Below, in pieces: positions 26,742 to 35,965 of a stretch of 64,000 nucleotides of DNA. Every line of letters starts with the position of its first letter. Position 1 is the stretch's first letter. The position numbers and the translations under genes are program-made. The DNA is from Tenggerimyces flavus (lineage in GTDB: Bacteria; Actinomycetota; Actinomycetes; Propionibacteriales; Actinopolymorphaceae): the NCBI RefSeq assembly GCF_016907715.1, contig NZ_JAFBCM010000001.1:7479420-7543419 (forward strand), written 5' to 3'. The notes under the pieces were generated by a model. It saw only the letters and a list, made by a program, of their open reading frames with translations, was not told where the DNA came from and made no database searches.

Positions 26742-28211
26742 ATGGTGAGACCTAACCAGCAGGCCGGAATCCACGACTTCCTCGAACGGCAGAGATGGTT
26801 CGCGGGCAAGGGTAGGACCTTCACCATCGAGGGGATCCATCCGCTGGAATGGCTTTCTCCACCAGGGGTTTGGCCTGCCGTGCGCGTCGAGCTCGTCACG
26901 CTGCGGTACGAGACGGGCGAGGGTGACGAGGGCGGCAGGACCGACGTCTACCAGCTGCCGCTGGCGTACCGGGACCGGCCGGCATCGGAGTCGCTCGCGC
27001 ACGCCTTCGTCGGCGAGTGGGAGCACCCCGAGCTGGACGCGACGGTGTGGGCGTACGACGCGTTGCACGACAAGGAGGCGACGTCGTACTGGCTGCGCGG
27101 GCTGCTCGACGAGCGGGCCGAGGAGGACTTCTCGTTCCACCGTACGGGCGACGTCGGGATCTCCGGTGACGAGCAGTCGCTGGTGCTGACGGCCGAGCAG
27201 AGCAACACGTCGCTGGTGTTCGACGAGGCCGCGCTGCTCAAGGTGTTCCGGCGCGTGCACCACGGCCGCAACCCCGACATCGTCGTGCACGAGGCCTTCG
27301 CCAGCGGCGGCGGACGCAACGTGGCCAGGCTGTTCGGCTGGCTCGAGGCCGAGTGGCCGGTCGGCGACGGCGGCGCGAAGGTCGACCGCGGCGACCTCGG
27401 CATGTTCAGCGACTTCTTCCGTACGGCGACCGACGGCTGGGAGCTCGCGATCACCAGCGTGCGCGACCTGTACGCCGAGGCCGACCTGCACGCGGACGAG
27501 GTCGGCGGCGACTTCGCGGCGGAGTCGTACCGGCTCGGCGCGACCACCGCGGAGGTGCACACCGACCTCGCGCGGCTGCTGCAGACGGCGGTGTGGGGGC
27601 CGATCGAGCTCGCGAAGGTCACGCACGGCATGTACGGGCGGCTCGACCTCGCGACATCGCTGGTGCCGGAGCTCGCGGCGTACCACGAGGCGTTGCGGTC
27701 GGCGTACGACGACCTGGCGAACTACCCGGATCCCGTTCCTGTGCAGCGGATTCACGGCGACCTGCATCTCGGGCAGACGATGCGGACGGTCGCCGGCTGG
27801 CGGCTGATCGACTTCGAAGGCGAGCCGGCCCGGGCGTTCGCCGAGCGCGACGCGCTCGACTCCCCCGTCCGCGACGTCGCCGGCATGCTGCGCTCGTTCG
27901 ACTACGCGGCTCAGCACCTGCTGACCGGCACCGAGCGCCCCGACGCGCTGCGCGGTCCGGGGTCGGAGGACCACGGGCAGCTGGAGTACCGGGCGCAGGA
28001 GTGGTCGGACCGCAACCGGGCGGCGTTCTGCGAGGGGTACGCGTCGGTGGCGGGTGCCGATCTGCGCGACCAGGCCGTGCTGATGCGTGCGTACGAGACC
28101 GACAAGGCGGTGTACGAGGTCGTGTACGAGTCGCGAACCCGCCCGGACTGGGTGAAGATCCCGCTCGCTGCCGTGCGTCGGCTGGCGGGCGTGGATCAGG
28201 AGGCGACATGA
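26742..28211 (+). CDS. mak: Maltokinase Mak (Pep2)
   Basis: 489 residues. It phosphorylates maltose to alpha-maltose-1-phosphate, the GlgE donor, using ATP. It has a eukaryotic-kinase-like (aminoglycoside phosphotransferase) fold: N-terminal cap ([13 protein letters not shown] near residue 13), catalytic loop IHGDLHLGQ with Asp340 and metal-binding Asp357 in [14 protein letters not shown] lies before the ATG at 26742. It lies between treS and glgB and overlaps glgB by 4 bp (ATGA), consistent with coupled synthesis and with a TreS-Mak complex. Confidence 0.95.
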   Translation: MVRPNQQAGIHDFLERQRWFAGKGRTFTIEGIHPLEWLSPPGVWPAVRVELVTLRYETGEGDEGGRTDVYQLPLAYRDRPASESLAHAFVGEWEHPELDATVWAYDALHDKEATSYWLRGLLDERAEEDFSFHRTGDVGISGDEQSLVLTAEQSNTSLVFDEAALLKVFRRVHHGRNPDIVVHEAFASGGGRNVARLFGWLEAEWPVGDGGAKVDRGDLGMFSDFFRTATDGWELAITSVRDLYAEADLHADEVGGDFAAESYRLGATTAEVHTDLARLLQTAVWGPIELAKVTHGMYGRLDLATSLVPELAAYHEALRSAYDDLANYPDPVPVQRIHGDLHLGQTMRTVAGWRLIDFEGEPARAFAERDALDSPVRDVAGMLRSFDYAAQHLLTGTERPDALRGPGSEDHGQLEYRAQEWSDRNRAAFCEGYASVAGADLRDQAVLMRAYETDKAVYEVVYESRTRPDWVKIPLAAVRRLAGVDQEAT

Positions 28212-30397
28212 CCGACACGACCGAGACGCAGAACCTCGCTCGTCGCGACGAGCTCGCGCGGCTCATCGGCGGCAGCCACCACAACCCGCACGACCTGCTC
28301 GGGCCGCACGTGGTGGGCGACGCCGTCGAGATCCGCGTGCTGCGGCCGATGGCGGAGCGGGTCACGGTCGTGCTCGGGCCGACGCGGGTCGACCTCGCGC
28401 ACGAGTACGAAGGTGTGTGGCTCGGTGCGGTTCCGGGCAGTGCCGTGCCGGACTATCGGCTGGAGATCGCCTACCCCGGTGGGCATGTGGTGGCGACGGA
28501 CGATCCGTACCGGTTCCTGCCGACGCTCGGCGAGATCGACCTGCACCTGATCGGCGAGGGCCGGCACGAGCAGCTGTGGCGCGTTCTCGGCTCGCACGTG
28601 CGGCGGTACGACACGCTGTCCGGGCCGGTGACGGGCACGTCGTTCGCGGTGTGGGCGCCGAATGCCCAAGGAGTACGGCTGGTTGGCGATTTCAACCACT
28701 GGGACGGGCGCGGCAACCCGATGCGCTCGATGGGCTCCAGCGGCGTGTGGGAGATCTTCGTTCCGGACGTCGGCCAGGGTGCTCGGTACAAGTTCGAGAT
28801 CCTCGGCGGCGACGGCGCGTGGCGGCAGAAGGCCGACCCGATGGCGTTCTACGCCGAGACTCCCCCGGCCACCGCGTCGGTGGTCTTCGACTCGTCGTAC
28901 ACGTGGAACGACTCGTCCTGGTTGGAGAAACGGAGCGCCACGGCTCCGCACTCCGAGCCGATGTCGGTGTACGAGGTCCATCTCGGCTCGTGGCGGCGCG
29001 GTCGTACGTACCGCGAGCTCGCCGACGAGTTGGTGCCGTACGTTCAGGAGCTGGGCTTCACCCATGTCGAGCTGCTGCCGGTGATGGAGCACCCGTTCGG
29101 CGGCTCGTGGGGCTACCAGGTGTCGTCGTACTTCGCGCCGACCGCACGACACGGCGACCCGGACGATTTCCGTTACCTGGTTGACGCTTTGCACCAGGCG
29201 GGCATCGGTGTGATGGTCGACTGGGTGCCGGCGCACTTCCCGAAGGACGAGTGGGCGCTGGCCCGGTTCGACGGGACGCCGTTGTACGAGCACGCGGATC
29301 CGCGGCGCGGCGAGCACCCGGACTGGGGCACGCTGGTGTTCGACTTCGGACGTACCGAGGTGCGGAACTTCCTGGTCGCGAACGCCCTGTTCTGGTTGGA
29401 AGAGTTCCACATCGACGGGCTGCGCGTGGACGCGGTGGCGTCGATGCTGTACCTCGACTACTCGCGGCGCGAGGGCGAGTGGACGCCGAACGAGTACGGC
29501 GGCCGCGAGAACCTCGACGCGGTGGCGTTCCTGCAGGAGATGAACGCGACCTGCTACCGGCGCGTGCCCGGAATCATCACAGTGGCTGAGGAGTCCACGG
29601 CGTGGCCGGGCGTGACGCGGCCAGCGCATCTGGGCGGGCTCGGCTTCGGCTTCAAGTGGAACATGGGCTGGATGCACGACTCGCTCGCGTACCTGAGCCG
29701 GGACCCGATCCACCGGCAGTATCACCATCACCAGATGACGTTCTCGATGATGTACGCGTACTCCGAGAACTACATGCTGCCGATCTCGCATGACGAGGTG
29801 GTGCACGGCAAGGGCTCGTTGCTGCGGAAGATGCCGGGCGACCGGTGGCGGCAGCTGGCGAACCTGCGGGCGTACCTGGCGTTCATGTTCGCGCATCCGG
29901 GGAAGCAGCTGCTCTTCATGGGTTCGGAGTTCGCCCAGGAGTCGGAGTGGGCGGAGTCGCGGGAGCTGGACTGGTGGTTGCTGGACCTGCCGGATCACCG
30001 GGGTGCGTACGACCTCGTACGCGACCTGAACGCGGTGTATCGGGCGTCGCCTTCGCTGTGGACCGGTGACTCGTCGCCGGAGGGGTTCGCGTGGATCGAC
30101 GCCAACGACGCGTCGAACAACGTATTCTCGTTCCTGCGCTTCGATCCTTCGGGGACGGAGGCGCTGGCGTGCGTGGCGAACTTCGCCGCGCTGCCGCACG
30201 AGGACTATCGCGTGGGGCTGCCGTTCGCGGGAACGTGGCACGAGGTGATCAACACCGACTCCTCGCGCTACGCCGGCTCGGGCGTGGACAACGGCGGCGC
30301 GGTCGAGGCGGCGCCGACCGAGTGGCACGGCCGCCCGGCGTCGGCTCGGCTGGTGTTGCCGCCGTTGGGCACGGTCTGGCTGCGCTACACGCCTTGA
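28208..30397 (+). CDS. glgB: 1,4-alpha-glucan branching enzyme GlgB
   Basis: 729 residues, GH13_9. It introduces alpha-1,6 branches into the glucan extended by GlgE. N-terminal beta-domains ([10 protein letters not shown] near 25; CBM48 [20 protein letters not shown] near 143) precede the barrel with nucleophile Asp408 ([12 protein letters not shown]) and acid/base Glu461 (VAEESTAWP), the 53-residue spacing of E. coli Glg[11 protein letters not shown] carries the third conserved Asp. The start at 28208 overlaps the mak stop (ATGA). Last gene of the operon. No glgA or glgM is present in the window. Confidence 0.96.
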   Translation: MTDTTETQNLARRDELARLIGGSHHNPHDLLGPHVVGDAVEIRVLRPMAERVTVVLGPTRVDLAHEYEGVWLGAVPGSAVPDYRLEIAYPGGHVVATDDPYRFLPTLGEIDLHLIGEGRHEQLWRVLGSHVRRYDTLSGPVTGTSFAVWAPNAQGVRLVGDFNHWDGRGNPMRSMGSSGVWEIFVPDVGQGARYKFEILGGDGAWRQKADPMAFYAETPPATASVVFDSSYTWNDSSWLEKRSATAPHSEPMSVYEVHLGSWRRGRTYRELADELVPYVQELGFTHVELLPVMEHPFGGSWGYQVSSYFAPTARHGDPDDFRYLVDALHQAGIGVMVDWVPAHFPKDEWALARFDGTPLYEHADPRRGEHPDWGTLVFDFGRTEVRNFLVANALFWLEEFHIDGLRVDAVASMLYLDYSRREGEWTPNEYGGRENLDAVAFLQEMNATCYRRVPGIITVAEESTAWPGVTRPAHLGGLGFGFKWNMGWMHDSLAYLSRDPIHRQYHHHQMTFSMMYAYSENYMLPISHDEVVHGKGSLLRKMPGDRWRQLANLRAYLAFMFAHPGKQLLFMGSEFAQESEWAESRELDWWLLDLPDHRGAYDLVRDLNAVYRASPSLWTGDSSPEGFAWIDANDASNNVFSFLRFDPSGTEALACVANFAALPHEDYRVGLPFAGTWHEVINTDSSRYAGSGVDNGGAVEAAPTEWHGRPASARLVLPPLGTVWLRYTP

Positions 30398-30484
30398 GGC
30401 TTTCGCCGTTCGCCTGTCACCGGACGTGATTGGTGGCACGCTGTCCGTTGCGATACAGGGCGGGCGGACGGCGTAGAGGGGGCA

Positions 30485-31273
30485 ATGGTGCCCAGGGCAA
30501 CACCGCGGCCGGACGATGCGGTGGCGGAGCAGTTCCTGGCTCACGCGGGTGAGCTCATGGACGCGTACCTGGCGCCCTCGGGCGGTGCCCGGCCGGCGCG
30601 ACTGCGGTCGATCCACTTCCCGGCGACGCTGGAGTGGCTCCGTACGGAGGACGTGATCCGGCTCGCCGTGGAGAGCGGCAAGGCGGGGCTGAGCCGGAAG
30701 GCGTTCTTCAACCGCTGGCAGACGAAGGAGGAGTTCGTCAAAGACGCGCTGGTGTACGCCTTGCTGTTCAAGGATCGGCGAGTCGAGCAGGTGCTCGATC
30801 CCAGTCAGCTGGACCGGATGCCCCGGACGGGGTCGCTGTCCGCCGGGATCATCCAGCTTGCTGACCCCTATCTCGAGCGGCTCCTCCGAGACCCGCGGAG
30901 CTTCCTGATGGCGCACGTCGGACCGCTGCTGGAACACCATGCCGACGTCCGTGAACGGGTGGCACCGACGCTCCGCGGGACCCATGAGTGGTTCGGAGGC
31001 TACTACCGCCTGCTGGTCGATCTCGGCCTGTCGCTGCGGCCAGGATGGACCGTCGAACGCTTCGCCCTGTCGATCCATGGCATCGTCGAGGGCTTCCTTT
31101 TCCGATACCGCATCCAGCCCGAGGAGTTCCAGCCGACCAGGTGGCAGGGCGCCAGCCTTTTCGCCGACACCGTGATCGCTTTCTGTCTCGGCGTCATCGA
31201 TGTCGACGAATCCGGCCAGTCCGCGCGATCGGCCCTCGACGCCGCGGCGGAACGCGCCAGATTGGCAATGTAA
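30485..31273 (+). CDS. TetR-like transcriptional regulator
   Basis: 262 residues. A helix-turn-helix of TetR type is visible (VESGKAGLSRKAFFNRWQ, then TKEEFVKDALVYALL, about residues 60-95), preceded by an unusually long ~55-residue N-terminal region. The C-terminal half is helical and unassigned. The ATG at 30485 follows GAGGGGG. It is 87 bp downstream of glgB on the same strand but with its own apparent promoter region; a role in glucan metabolism cannot be shown. It converges with the small gene at 31277. Confidence 0.75.
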   Translation: MVPRATPRPDDAVAEQFLAHAGELMDAYLAPSGGARPARLRSIHFPATLEWLRTEDVIRLAVESGKAGLSRKAFFNRWQTKEEFVKDALVYALLFKDRRVEQVLDPSQLDRMPRTGSLSAGIIQLADPYLERLLRDPRSFLMAHVGPLLEHHADVRERVAPTLRGTHEWFGGYYRLLVDLGLSLRPGWTVERFALSIHGIVEGFLFRYRIQPEEFQPTRWQGASLFADTVIAFCLGVIDVDESGQSARSALDAAAERARLAM

Positions 31274-31276
31274 GGC

Positions 31277-31498
31277 TTAGCGGGTGCCGAAGATCCGGTT
31301 GAAACCGAGCGGATGACCGCACAGGTCGGCGATTCCCATCGTCGCGTTCCGGAGCTCGTTCCCGTTCGTCGAGTCGGCGTCGGCAATGCGTTCGAGTGCG
31401 GCCGCGTCGGCGCTGAGATCTCTCTCCTCGTAGCGTTCGGCGACGTCCGACAGGAGGTCTGCCTTGCGGAACAAGGGATTTCCGAGAATTCGACTCAT
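31277..31498 (-). CDS. Small hypothetical protein
   Basis: 73 residues from the ATG at 31498, which overlaps the stop of the membrane-protein gene (ATGA, 31495-31498). The sequence is soluble and slightly acidic (SDVAERYEERDLSADAAALE, then LCGHPLGFNRIFG). No family is recognised. Translational coupling with the upstream membrane protein is the main support that it is a gene and suggests a shared function. Convergent with the TetR-like gene (4 bp apart). Confidence 0.6.
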   Translation of the reverse strand: MSRILGNPLFRKADLLSDVAERYEERDLSADAAALERIADADSTNGNELRNATMGIADLCGHPLGFNRIFGTR

Positions 31499-31815
31499 GA
31501 GGACCGGTGACTCCTTCGCGCCAGGCGTCGAACCGCACCGATCGCCGCGAGGGGTGCCCAGATCCACATGGGCAGCAGCACGATCACGAACGTGCCGCCG
31601 CGCCAGAGATAGACCGCGTACAGACCGAACAGCGCTCCCAGCGCGCCGTACTGGAGGCCTTCACCGCTGAACATCATGACGACTCCGGTCCCGGCCAAGA
31701 AGCTCCAGAGGATCGCGGCCCCGATCCGCTTCGCATGGTCCAGCGCGCTCGGTCCTGGCGGTTGCGGCGCCGGGTGTTGAGGCGCTGGCTGTTGCGGTGC
31801 TGGTTGTTGAGTCAT
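31495..31815 (-). CDS. Small proline-rich membrane protein
   Basis: 106 residues. N-terminal P/Q/H-rich tail (repeats of QQPAPQ type, residues 3-22), then two or three membrane helices (IGAAILWSFLAGTGVVMMF; YGALGALFGLYAVYLW; FVIVLLPMWIWAPLAAIGAV) and a basic C-terminus. GGGAGGG precedes the ATG at 31815. No family is recognised. It is the first gene of a two-gene unit with 31277-31498. The upstream 340 bp is non-coding and holds inverted repeats that may regulate it. Confidence 0.72.
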   Translation of the reverse strand: MTQQPAPQQPAPQHPAPQPPGPSALDHAKRIGAAILWSFLAGTGVVMMFSGEGLQYGALGALFGLYAVYLWRGGTFVIVLLPMWIWAPLAAIGAVRRLARRSHRSS

Positions 31816-32158
31816 GGAATTCCCTCCCCTTGCGCGCCCATGCCGAGCACGCTCTTGCCGAATTCATTTCGACGTGTGAGCGTCATAGGGAGACGAACGA
31901 CTCTCCCTATGACGCTCAACGAAGGCCGGTACGAGAAATGCGCAACCGGCCGTCCTTCACCCCCAATGAGCCCCGCCGCAGGCTCGCCGTACCGGTATAG
32001 CAGCGGCGGACGGGTCGAGTTCGATATTCACCCGAAGTCGAACCCTGTATAGGGAGACAGCCGAGTCTCTCTACGAATTGGTCGCGGTTTGGTAAACCCG
32101 GCAACGCATTTCCGCTGGTCGCCCTATCGTCTTGCCATCGCACCAGAGGGGGATCTCG
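31816..32158. other. Non-coding intergenic region with two related inverted repeats
   Basis: No credible gene. It holds a 17-bp perfect inverted repeat (31877-31893 with 31902-31918) and a related imperfect one (about 32047-32074), both built on the 10-mer ATAGGGAGAC. It separates the divergent membrane-protein gene and the 32159 gene, so it must hold both promoters. Confidence 0.5.
31877..31918. repeat. Inverted repeat, 17-bp perfect arms
   Basis: TGAGCGTCATAGGGAGA pairs with TCTCCCTATGACGCTCA across an 8-nt loop. It may be an operator or a structured RNA leader in the divergent promoter region. The inner sequence recurs imperfectly 165 bp away. Confidence 0.65.
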
Positions 32159-32821
32159 ATGAGTAAGCGAACCGGCATCATCGTTGCTGCCGTCATCACC
32201 GGAGTTGCCAGCGTCGTGGCGGGGATCGTCGGCGCCAAGACCGACAACTTCCACGTCGTCGTCGGCCCACTTCCCGACCGAACCGTGACGGTGACCACGA
32301 CGGTCACCGCACCACCGCTACCCGCACCCACGGTCACGGTCACCGTCCCCGGCGACGCACCCCTCGTGGATGAGGTGACGGACCCCGGCATTGGATCGAT
32401 GATGCTCGCCGATCTGAGAGGTAGCGGCGGGGAGTTCGGCACCGGCGTGGTGAAAATCGACGGCGTCACCTATCCGGACACCGTGCACACCGCCCTGTCA
32501 CCATGCGGGGCCGGCGATCTCGATCGATCGACGTGGACCTGGGAGGGCGACGTCGCGCGGCTCGTGGGCAGGATCGGCCTCACCGACGAGTCGTTCACCG
32601 ACGGCCTCGCCTACCTCGCCGTCTACGAGGGGAACGGCGCGAGCAAGCTGCTCAAGAGATTCCCCGCCACCACGGACGGGCTCACCGATGTCGACGTGCC
32701 GCTGGATGGGATCTACACGATGACGATTGTTGCCGAGGCCGACAACAGCACGAAGCCGGGATGTTCGGATGTGACGCTCGCGTTCCTGGACGCGAAGCTG
32801 GAGCGGCCCGACTCAGGATGA
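32159..32821 (+). CDS. Membrane-anchored protein with NPCBM-like domain
   Basis: 220 residues. An N-terminal membrane anchor (GIIVAAVITGVASVVAGIVG, residues 5-24) is followed by a Thr/Val/Pro-rich linker (TVTVTTTVTAPPLPAPTVTV, about 50-70) and an extracellular beta-domain (TYPDTVHTALSPC, then YLAVYEGNG and MTIVAEADNS) that resembles the NPCBM carbohydrate-binding fold. The ATG at 32159 follows AGAGGGGGA; an upstream ATG lacks a site. Two cysteines in the domain could form a disulfide. Surface protein of unknown ligand; the domain call is tentative. Convergent with the MerR gene, 9-bp overlap. Confidence 0.72.
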   Translation: MSKRTGIIVAAVITGVASVVAGIVGAKTDNFHVVVGPLPDRTVTVTTTVTAPPLPAPTVTVTVPGDAPLVDEVTDPGIGSMMLADLRGSGGEFGTGVVKIDGVTYPDTVHTALSPCGAGDLDRSTWTWEGDVARLVGRIGLTDESFTDGLAYLAVYEGNGASKLLKRFPATTDGLTDVDVPLDGIYTMTIVAEADNSTKPGCSDVTLAFLDAKLERPDSG

Positions 32822-33193
32822 GCTGAGCAGCTCACAGGTCTCGAAACTCATGCACCCACAGGCCAGACAGTCCGCCACTGCAGTACGGAGCTGCTGGAAT
32901 TCGGCGATGTGGCGGTCGAGCTCGGGCAGCTTCCGTTCGGCCAGCGCCCGCCAGCGGCGGGTGGTGCCGGGCGTCGTGTCGCTGGCGAGGAACGCGCCGA
33001 TCTCGCGCAGCGTGAAGCCGGCCCGCTGGGTCATCCGGATCAGCGCCAACCGGCGCAGCACCGTCGGCGGGTAGACGCGGCGGCCGGCCACCTGGTCGGC
33101 GACCGGGAGCAGGCCGATGCGCTCGTAGTAGCGCAACGTCGACGGACGGAGGCCGGTACGCGACGCGACCTCGGCGATGTCCAGCTGTCTCAT
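32813..33193 (-). CDS. SoxR-like MerR-family regulator
   Basis: 126 residues. MerR winged helix-turn-helix at the N-terminus (DIAEVASRTGLRPSTLRYYE, residues 5-24), a dimerisation helix, then Cys109, Cys112, Cys114 and Cys120 (C-x2-C-x-C-x5-C in CLACGCMSFETC), exactly the SoxR [2Fe-2S] ligand spacing. It is therefore probably a redox-cycling-compound sensor. The ATG at 33193 follows GAGG. The divergent promoter has a palindrome in a 19-bp -35/-10 spacer, the classical MerR-activated arrangement, driving an MFS exporter. In actinobacteria SoxR regulons often include exporters for redox-active metabolites. Confidence 0.9.
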   Translation of the reverse strand: MRQLDIAEVASRTGLRPSTLRYYERIGLLPVADQVAGRRVYPPTVLRRLALIRMTQRAGFTLREIGAFLASDTTPGTTRRWRALAERKLPELDRHIAEFQQLRTAVADCLACGCMSFETCELLSSS

Positions 33194-33206
33194 GGCCCTG
33201 CCTCGG

Positions 33207-33237
33207 TTGACTTGAAGCACGCTTCAAGCACCATTCT
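33207..33237 (+). promoter_or_regulatory. MerR/SoxR-type promoter of the MFS gene
   Basis: -35 TTGACT (33207-33212) and -10 CATTCT (33232-33237) are separated by 19 bp. The spacer contains the perfect 18-bp palindrome CTTGAAGC-AC-GCTTCAAG (33211-33228). The ATG at 33244 begins 6 nt after the -10, predicting a leaderless mRNA. Confidence 0.78.
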
Positions 33238-33243
33238 CAGCCC

Positions 33244-34467
33244 ATGCCGCTCTCCGACTACCGCACCGTCCTGGCGACGAGGCCGTTCCGGACGCTCGCC
33301 GTCGCGATGGGGGTGTCCGATCTCGGGGACGGCATGTCCCTCGTCGTCATCCCGCTCGTCGCGATCGGCGTCGCAGAAGGACAAGACGCCGCGCTCGTCA
33401 TCGGCGGCGCCGTCGCTGCGTACTCGCTCCCGGGCGTGCTCGGCGTCCTCCTGCTCGGCAGGTGGCTACGCAGGCTCCGCGCCACCACGGTCCTGATCGC
33501 GGACAGCGCACTCCGTGCCACCATGCTCGCCGCCGTCGCCGCGCTGTGGGCCACCGGCAACCTCACCCCCGCCGGGCTCATCGCCCTCTGCGCGGCCTCG
33601 TCGGTGCTGCACGCGTGGGGTTCGGCGGGCAAGTTCACGCTGATCGCCGACGACCTTCCCCACGACCGGCGCATCACCGGGAACGCGCTCGTCACCTCCG
33701 TCCAGTCCCTCTCGATCATCATCGGCCCGAGCATCGCCGGGCTGCTCGCCCACGTGCTCAGCCTCGCCTGGCTGGTCGCGTTCGACGCACTCACGTTCAC
33801 GCTGCTGGGGTTCGTCGCCCTCCACCGCCACCGCCGCCAGCAGTCACCCGTACCCGACAAGACGGCGCCTGGCGGTTGGCGTGCCATCCGCGCCCAGCCC
33901 GCGCTGCTCGGGCTGCTCGCGATGACCTGGGTCTTCTACGCGCTGTACGGACCCGTCAACGTCGCGCTCCCCCTCCACGCCACCGGCGGGAACGTCGAGC
34001 AGGCCGGTCTGCTCGGGATCTACTGGACCGTGTTCGGTATCGGCGCCGTGGTCGGCAGTCTCGGCGCCAGCCTCGTCCGGGAGAACGCGAGACGGCCGGC
34101 CATGCTTGTCATCGTCGCCGCCTGGGGTCTCGCCCTCCTCCCGTTTGGCCTGGGCCTGCCGACACCGGCCGAGATCGCCTGCTTCGCGATCGCCGGGCTC
34201 GTCTGGGGACCGTTCCCCGCGATCTCCCTCACCGTCACCCAGTCGCTCAGCCCGCCGGGAGCGGTCACGTCGGTCCTCGCCGCCCGGACGGCGATCCTCC
34301 TCACCGCCACCCCGGTGGGCACAGCGCTCGGCGGCCCGCTCACCGAGGCAGCGAAGGACCCGACTCGCGTTCTGGTGGGCTCCGGCCTCGCCACGCTCGC
34401 GCTCGCCGCCCTCGTCGCCGGAGTCGTGGCCGTCAGGCGGCGGTCTTCTGGATCGATTTTGCGCTGA
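33244..34467 (+). CDS. MFS transporter, probable drug exporter
   Basis: 407 residues with about 12 membrane helices, of the MFS_1/MFS_3 type (DLGDGMSLVVIPLVAIGVA near residue 26; WAMTW-like GLLAMTWVFYALYGPVNVAL near 225). It is likely to export small molecules by proton antiport. It is controlled from the divergent SoxR-like promoter, from which the ATG would be the first transcribed codon; no ribosome-binding site is present, consistent with a leaderless message. Substrate unknown; redox-active compounds are suggested by the regulator. Confidence 0.92.
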   Translation: MPLSDYRTVLATRPFRTLAVAMGVSDLGDGMSLVVIPLVAIGVAEGQDAALVIGGAVAAYSLPGVLGVLLLGRWLRRLRATTVLIADSALRATMLAAVAALWATGNLTPAGLIALCAASSVLHAWGSAGKFTLIADDLPHDRRITGNALVTSVQSLSIIIGPSIAGLLAHVLSLAWLVAFDALTFTLLGFVALHRHRRQQSPVPDKTAPGGWRAIRAQPALLGLLAMTWVFYALYGPVNVALPLHATGGNVEQAGLLGIYWTVFGIGAVVGSLGASLVRENARRPAMLVIVAAWGLALLPFGLGLPTPAEIACFAIAGLVWGPFPAISLTVTQSLSPPGAVTSVLAARTAILLTATPVGTALGGPLTEAAKDPTRVLVGSGLATLALAALVAGVVAVRRRSSGSILR

Positions 34468-34490
34468 CCCCTTGCACGCCTCCGAGAGGC

Positions 34491-34519
34491 TCTGTATCGT
34501 TCTAGAAGATCGATACAGA
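34491..34519. promoter_or_regulatory. Palindromic operator upstream of lacI-like gene
   Basis: TCTGTATCG (34491-34499) and CGATACAGA (34511-34519) are perfect 9-bp inverted repeats with an 11-bp spacer that contains TTCTAGAA. It lies 16 bp before the LacI-family start and is probably autoregulatory. Confidence 0.65.
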
Positions 34520-34535
34520 AGAAGGAGGTGCTCAG

Positions 34536-35612
34536 ATGCCCAGAGTCACGCTGCAGACCATCGCCGACGCCCTCGGGGTGTCGCGCAGCACCGTCTCCAA
34601 CGCCTACAACAAGCCCGACCAGCTCACCCAGGAGCTGCGCGAACGGATCCTCGCCGAGGCCACCAAGCTCGGCTACGCAGGCCCGGACGCCGCCGCGCGA
34701 AGCCTGCGCAGCGGCAAGACGGGCGCGATCGGGCTGCTGTTCACCGAGTCGCTGCCCTACGCGTTCTCCGACCCGTACGCGGTCGGGTTCCTCACCGGCC
34801 TCGCCGAGGTCGCCGAACGCCATGGGACGAGCCTGTTGCTGGTCCCGGTCGACACCGGGCTCGGCGGCACCCCCGAGGCCGACCTCGAGCGGGCCGTACG
34901 CCAAGCCGTCGTCGACGGGTTCTGCCTCTACTGCGTCGACGAAAGCCACCCGGCCGTCGACATCATCCGCGCCCGCGGCCTGCCGATGGTCGCGACCTAT
35001 CCGCCGAAGGACCCCCACCTCAGGTCCGTGGGCATCGACGACGAGGCGGCCGCGTTCAAGGCCGGCGAACACCTGGCGCGGCTCGGGCACGAACGGATCG
35101 GCGTCGTCATGGACCGCTGGTTCGGGATCCGCCCGTTCCCGCCGCTCGACCTCGAGGGTCCGACGCCCATCCAGCAGGTCATCGACCTCGCGCCCGGCGA
35201 AGAGTCGACGTTCCGGCTGCGCGGTTACCGCAAGGCACTCCCCGACGCCGACATCATGGTCACCACCGCGGAACGCAACAGCCGGGCGGCCGGAGCGGTG
35301 GCCGTCGAGGAGCTGATCGACCAGCGCTGTCGTTCCACCGCGATCCTCGCCGTCAGCGACGTGATCGCGTTCGGCGTCATCGACGCACTTCGACAACGGG
35401 GGCTCACGCCCGGACAAGATCTCTCCGTGGTCGGTTTCGACGACGTACCCCAGGCGGCGGAGTTCGGGCTCACCACGATCCGCCAGCCGATGGTCGATCG
35501 CGGCCGGATGGTCGGGCGGATGCTGCTCGAGCCGGACACGATCGCCGAACGTCAGGTGCGGCTCCCGACGGAGCTGGTCGTACGGACCAGCACCGGGCCG
35601 CGCCCGTCCTGA
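34536..35612 (+). CDS. LacI-family transcriptional regulator
   Basis: 358 residues. Helix-turn-helix LQTIADALGVSRSTVSNAYN (5-24) and hinge, then a sugar-binding-protein-like domain ending in a Type-1 PBP pattern (LSVVGFDDVPQAAEFGLTTI near 295). The ATG at 34536 follows GGAGGTG. Its own promoter region holds a 9+9-bp palindrome. No sugar genes adjoin it: upstream is the MFS gene, downstream two tiny MWP proteins, so its target is either itself, those small genes, or distant. Effector unknown. Confidence 0.92.
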   Translation: MPRVTLQTIADALGVSRSTVSNAYNKPDQLTQELRERILAEATKLGYAGPDAAARSLRSGKTGAIGLLFTESLPYAFSDPYAVGFLTGLAEVAERHGTSLLLVPVDTGLGGTPEADLERAVRQAVVDGFCLYCVDESHPAVDIIRARGLPMVATYPPKDPHLRSVGIDDEAAAFKAGEHLARLGHERIGVVMDRWFGIRPFPPLDLEGPTPIQQVIDLAPGEESTFRLRGYRKALPDADIMVTTAERNSRAAGAVAVEELIDQRCRSTAILAVSDVIAFGVIDALRQRGLTPGQDLSVVGFDDVPQAAEFGLTTIRQPMVDRGRMVGRMLLEPDTIAERQVRLPTELVVRTSTGPRPS

Positions 35613-35661
35613 ACCACCTCTTCCAACACACACACGCGAAACATCCCCTTAGGAGCCAACT

Positions 35662-35856
35662 ATGTGGCCCGTTGCTGCCAATCTCGCTGTCGACCTCACC
35701 AAGCTGGACGCCCACTCGGCCCTGCCGCGCGCGCCCAAGCACCCACTTCCGCCGCCGAAGGAGACCAGCCGGCAGAAGCTCGGCCGGTCCCTCCGCGAGA
35801 CCGCCCAGCGCCTCCAGCGCATCGCCGACCGCGTCGACGCCCCTGCTGCCTGCTGA
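35662..35856 (+). CDS. Small MWP protein 1 (64 aa)
   Basis: 64 residues: starts MWPVAANLAVDL and has a Pro-rich middle (PRAPKHPLPPPKE) and a C-terminal basic amphipathic helix (SLRETAQRLQRIADRVD). AGGAG lies 7 nt before the ATG. It shares its N-terminal MWPxxANxA and C-terminal SLRETxxRLxRxADR with the gene at 36079, so the two are paralogues in tandem, which strongly supports both being real. No signal peptide, cysteine pair or known family is visible, apart from one C-terminal Cys. Function unknown. It follows a LacI gene by 49 bp. Confidence 0.7.
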   Translation: MWPVAANLAVDLTKLDAHSALPRAPKHPLPPPKETSRQKLGRSLRETAQRLQRIADRVDAPAAC

Positions 35857-35953
35857 CATTTGGTAACACCACTATTTACGCGGAGTTCACGGGAGCCGGA
35901 AGAAAGCAGTTGAGTCCGTGGTTATGGTGATAGTGACTCGAGAGGGAAGGAAC

Positions 35954-35965
35954 ATGTGTAACTGA
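35954..35965 (+). other. Tiny upstream ORF (Met-Cys-Asn-stop) in the leader of MWP protein 2
   Basis: GAGGGAAGG precedes ATG TGT AAC TGA, a well-placed ribosome-binding site for a three-codon ORF. A hairpin follows 15 nt later (CACAGG 35980-35985, CCTGTG 35992-35997). Such short Cys-containing leader ORFs regulate some actinobacterial genes by attenuation; here this is inference. Confidence 0.35.

Noticed and set aside
27353-28207. An N-terminal extension of the glgB frame into the maltokinase gene
   Set aside because: It is an out-of-frame reading of mak; the ATG at 28208 overlaps the mak stop and starts just before the known GlgB N-domain.
28196-31078. A 960-codon open frame on the minus strand
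   Set aside because: It covers glgB and part of the TetR-like gene in antisense and has no recognisable domain; glgB has complete catalytic residues in proper spacing.
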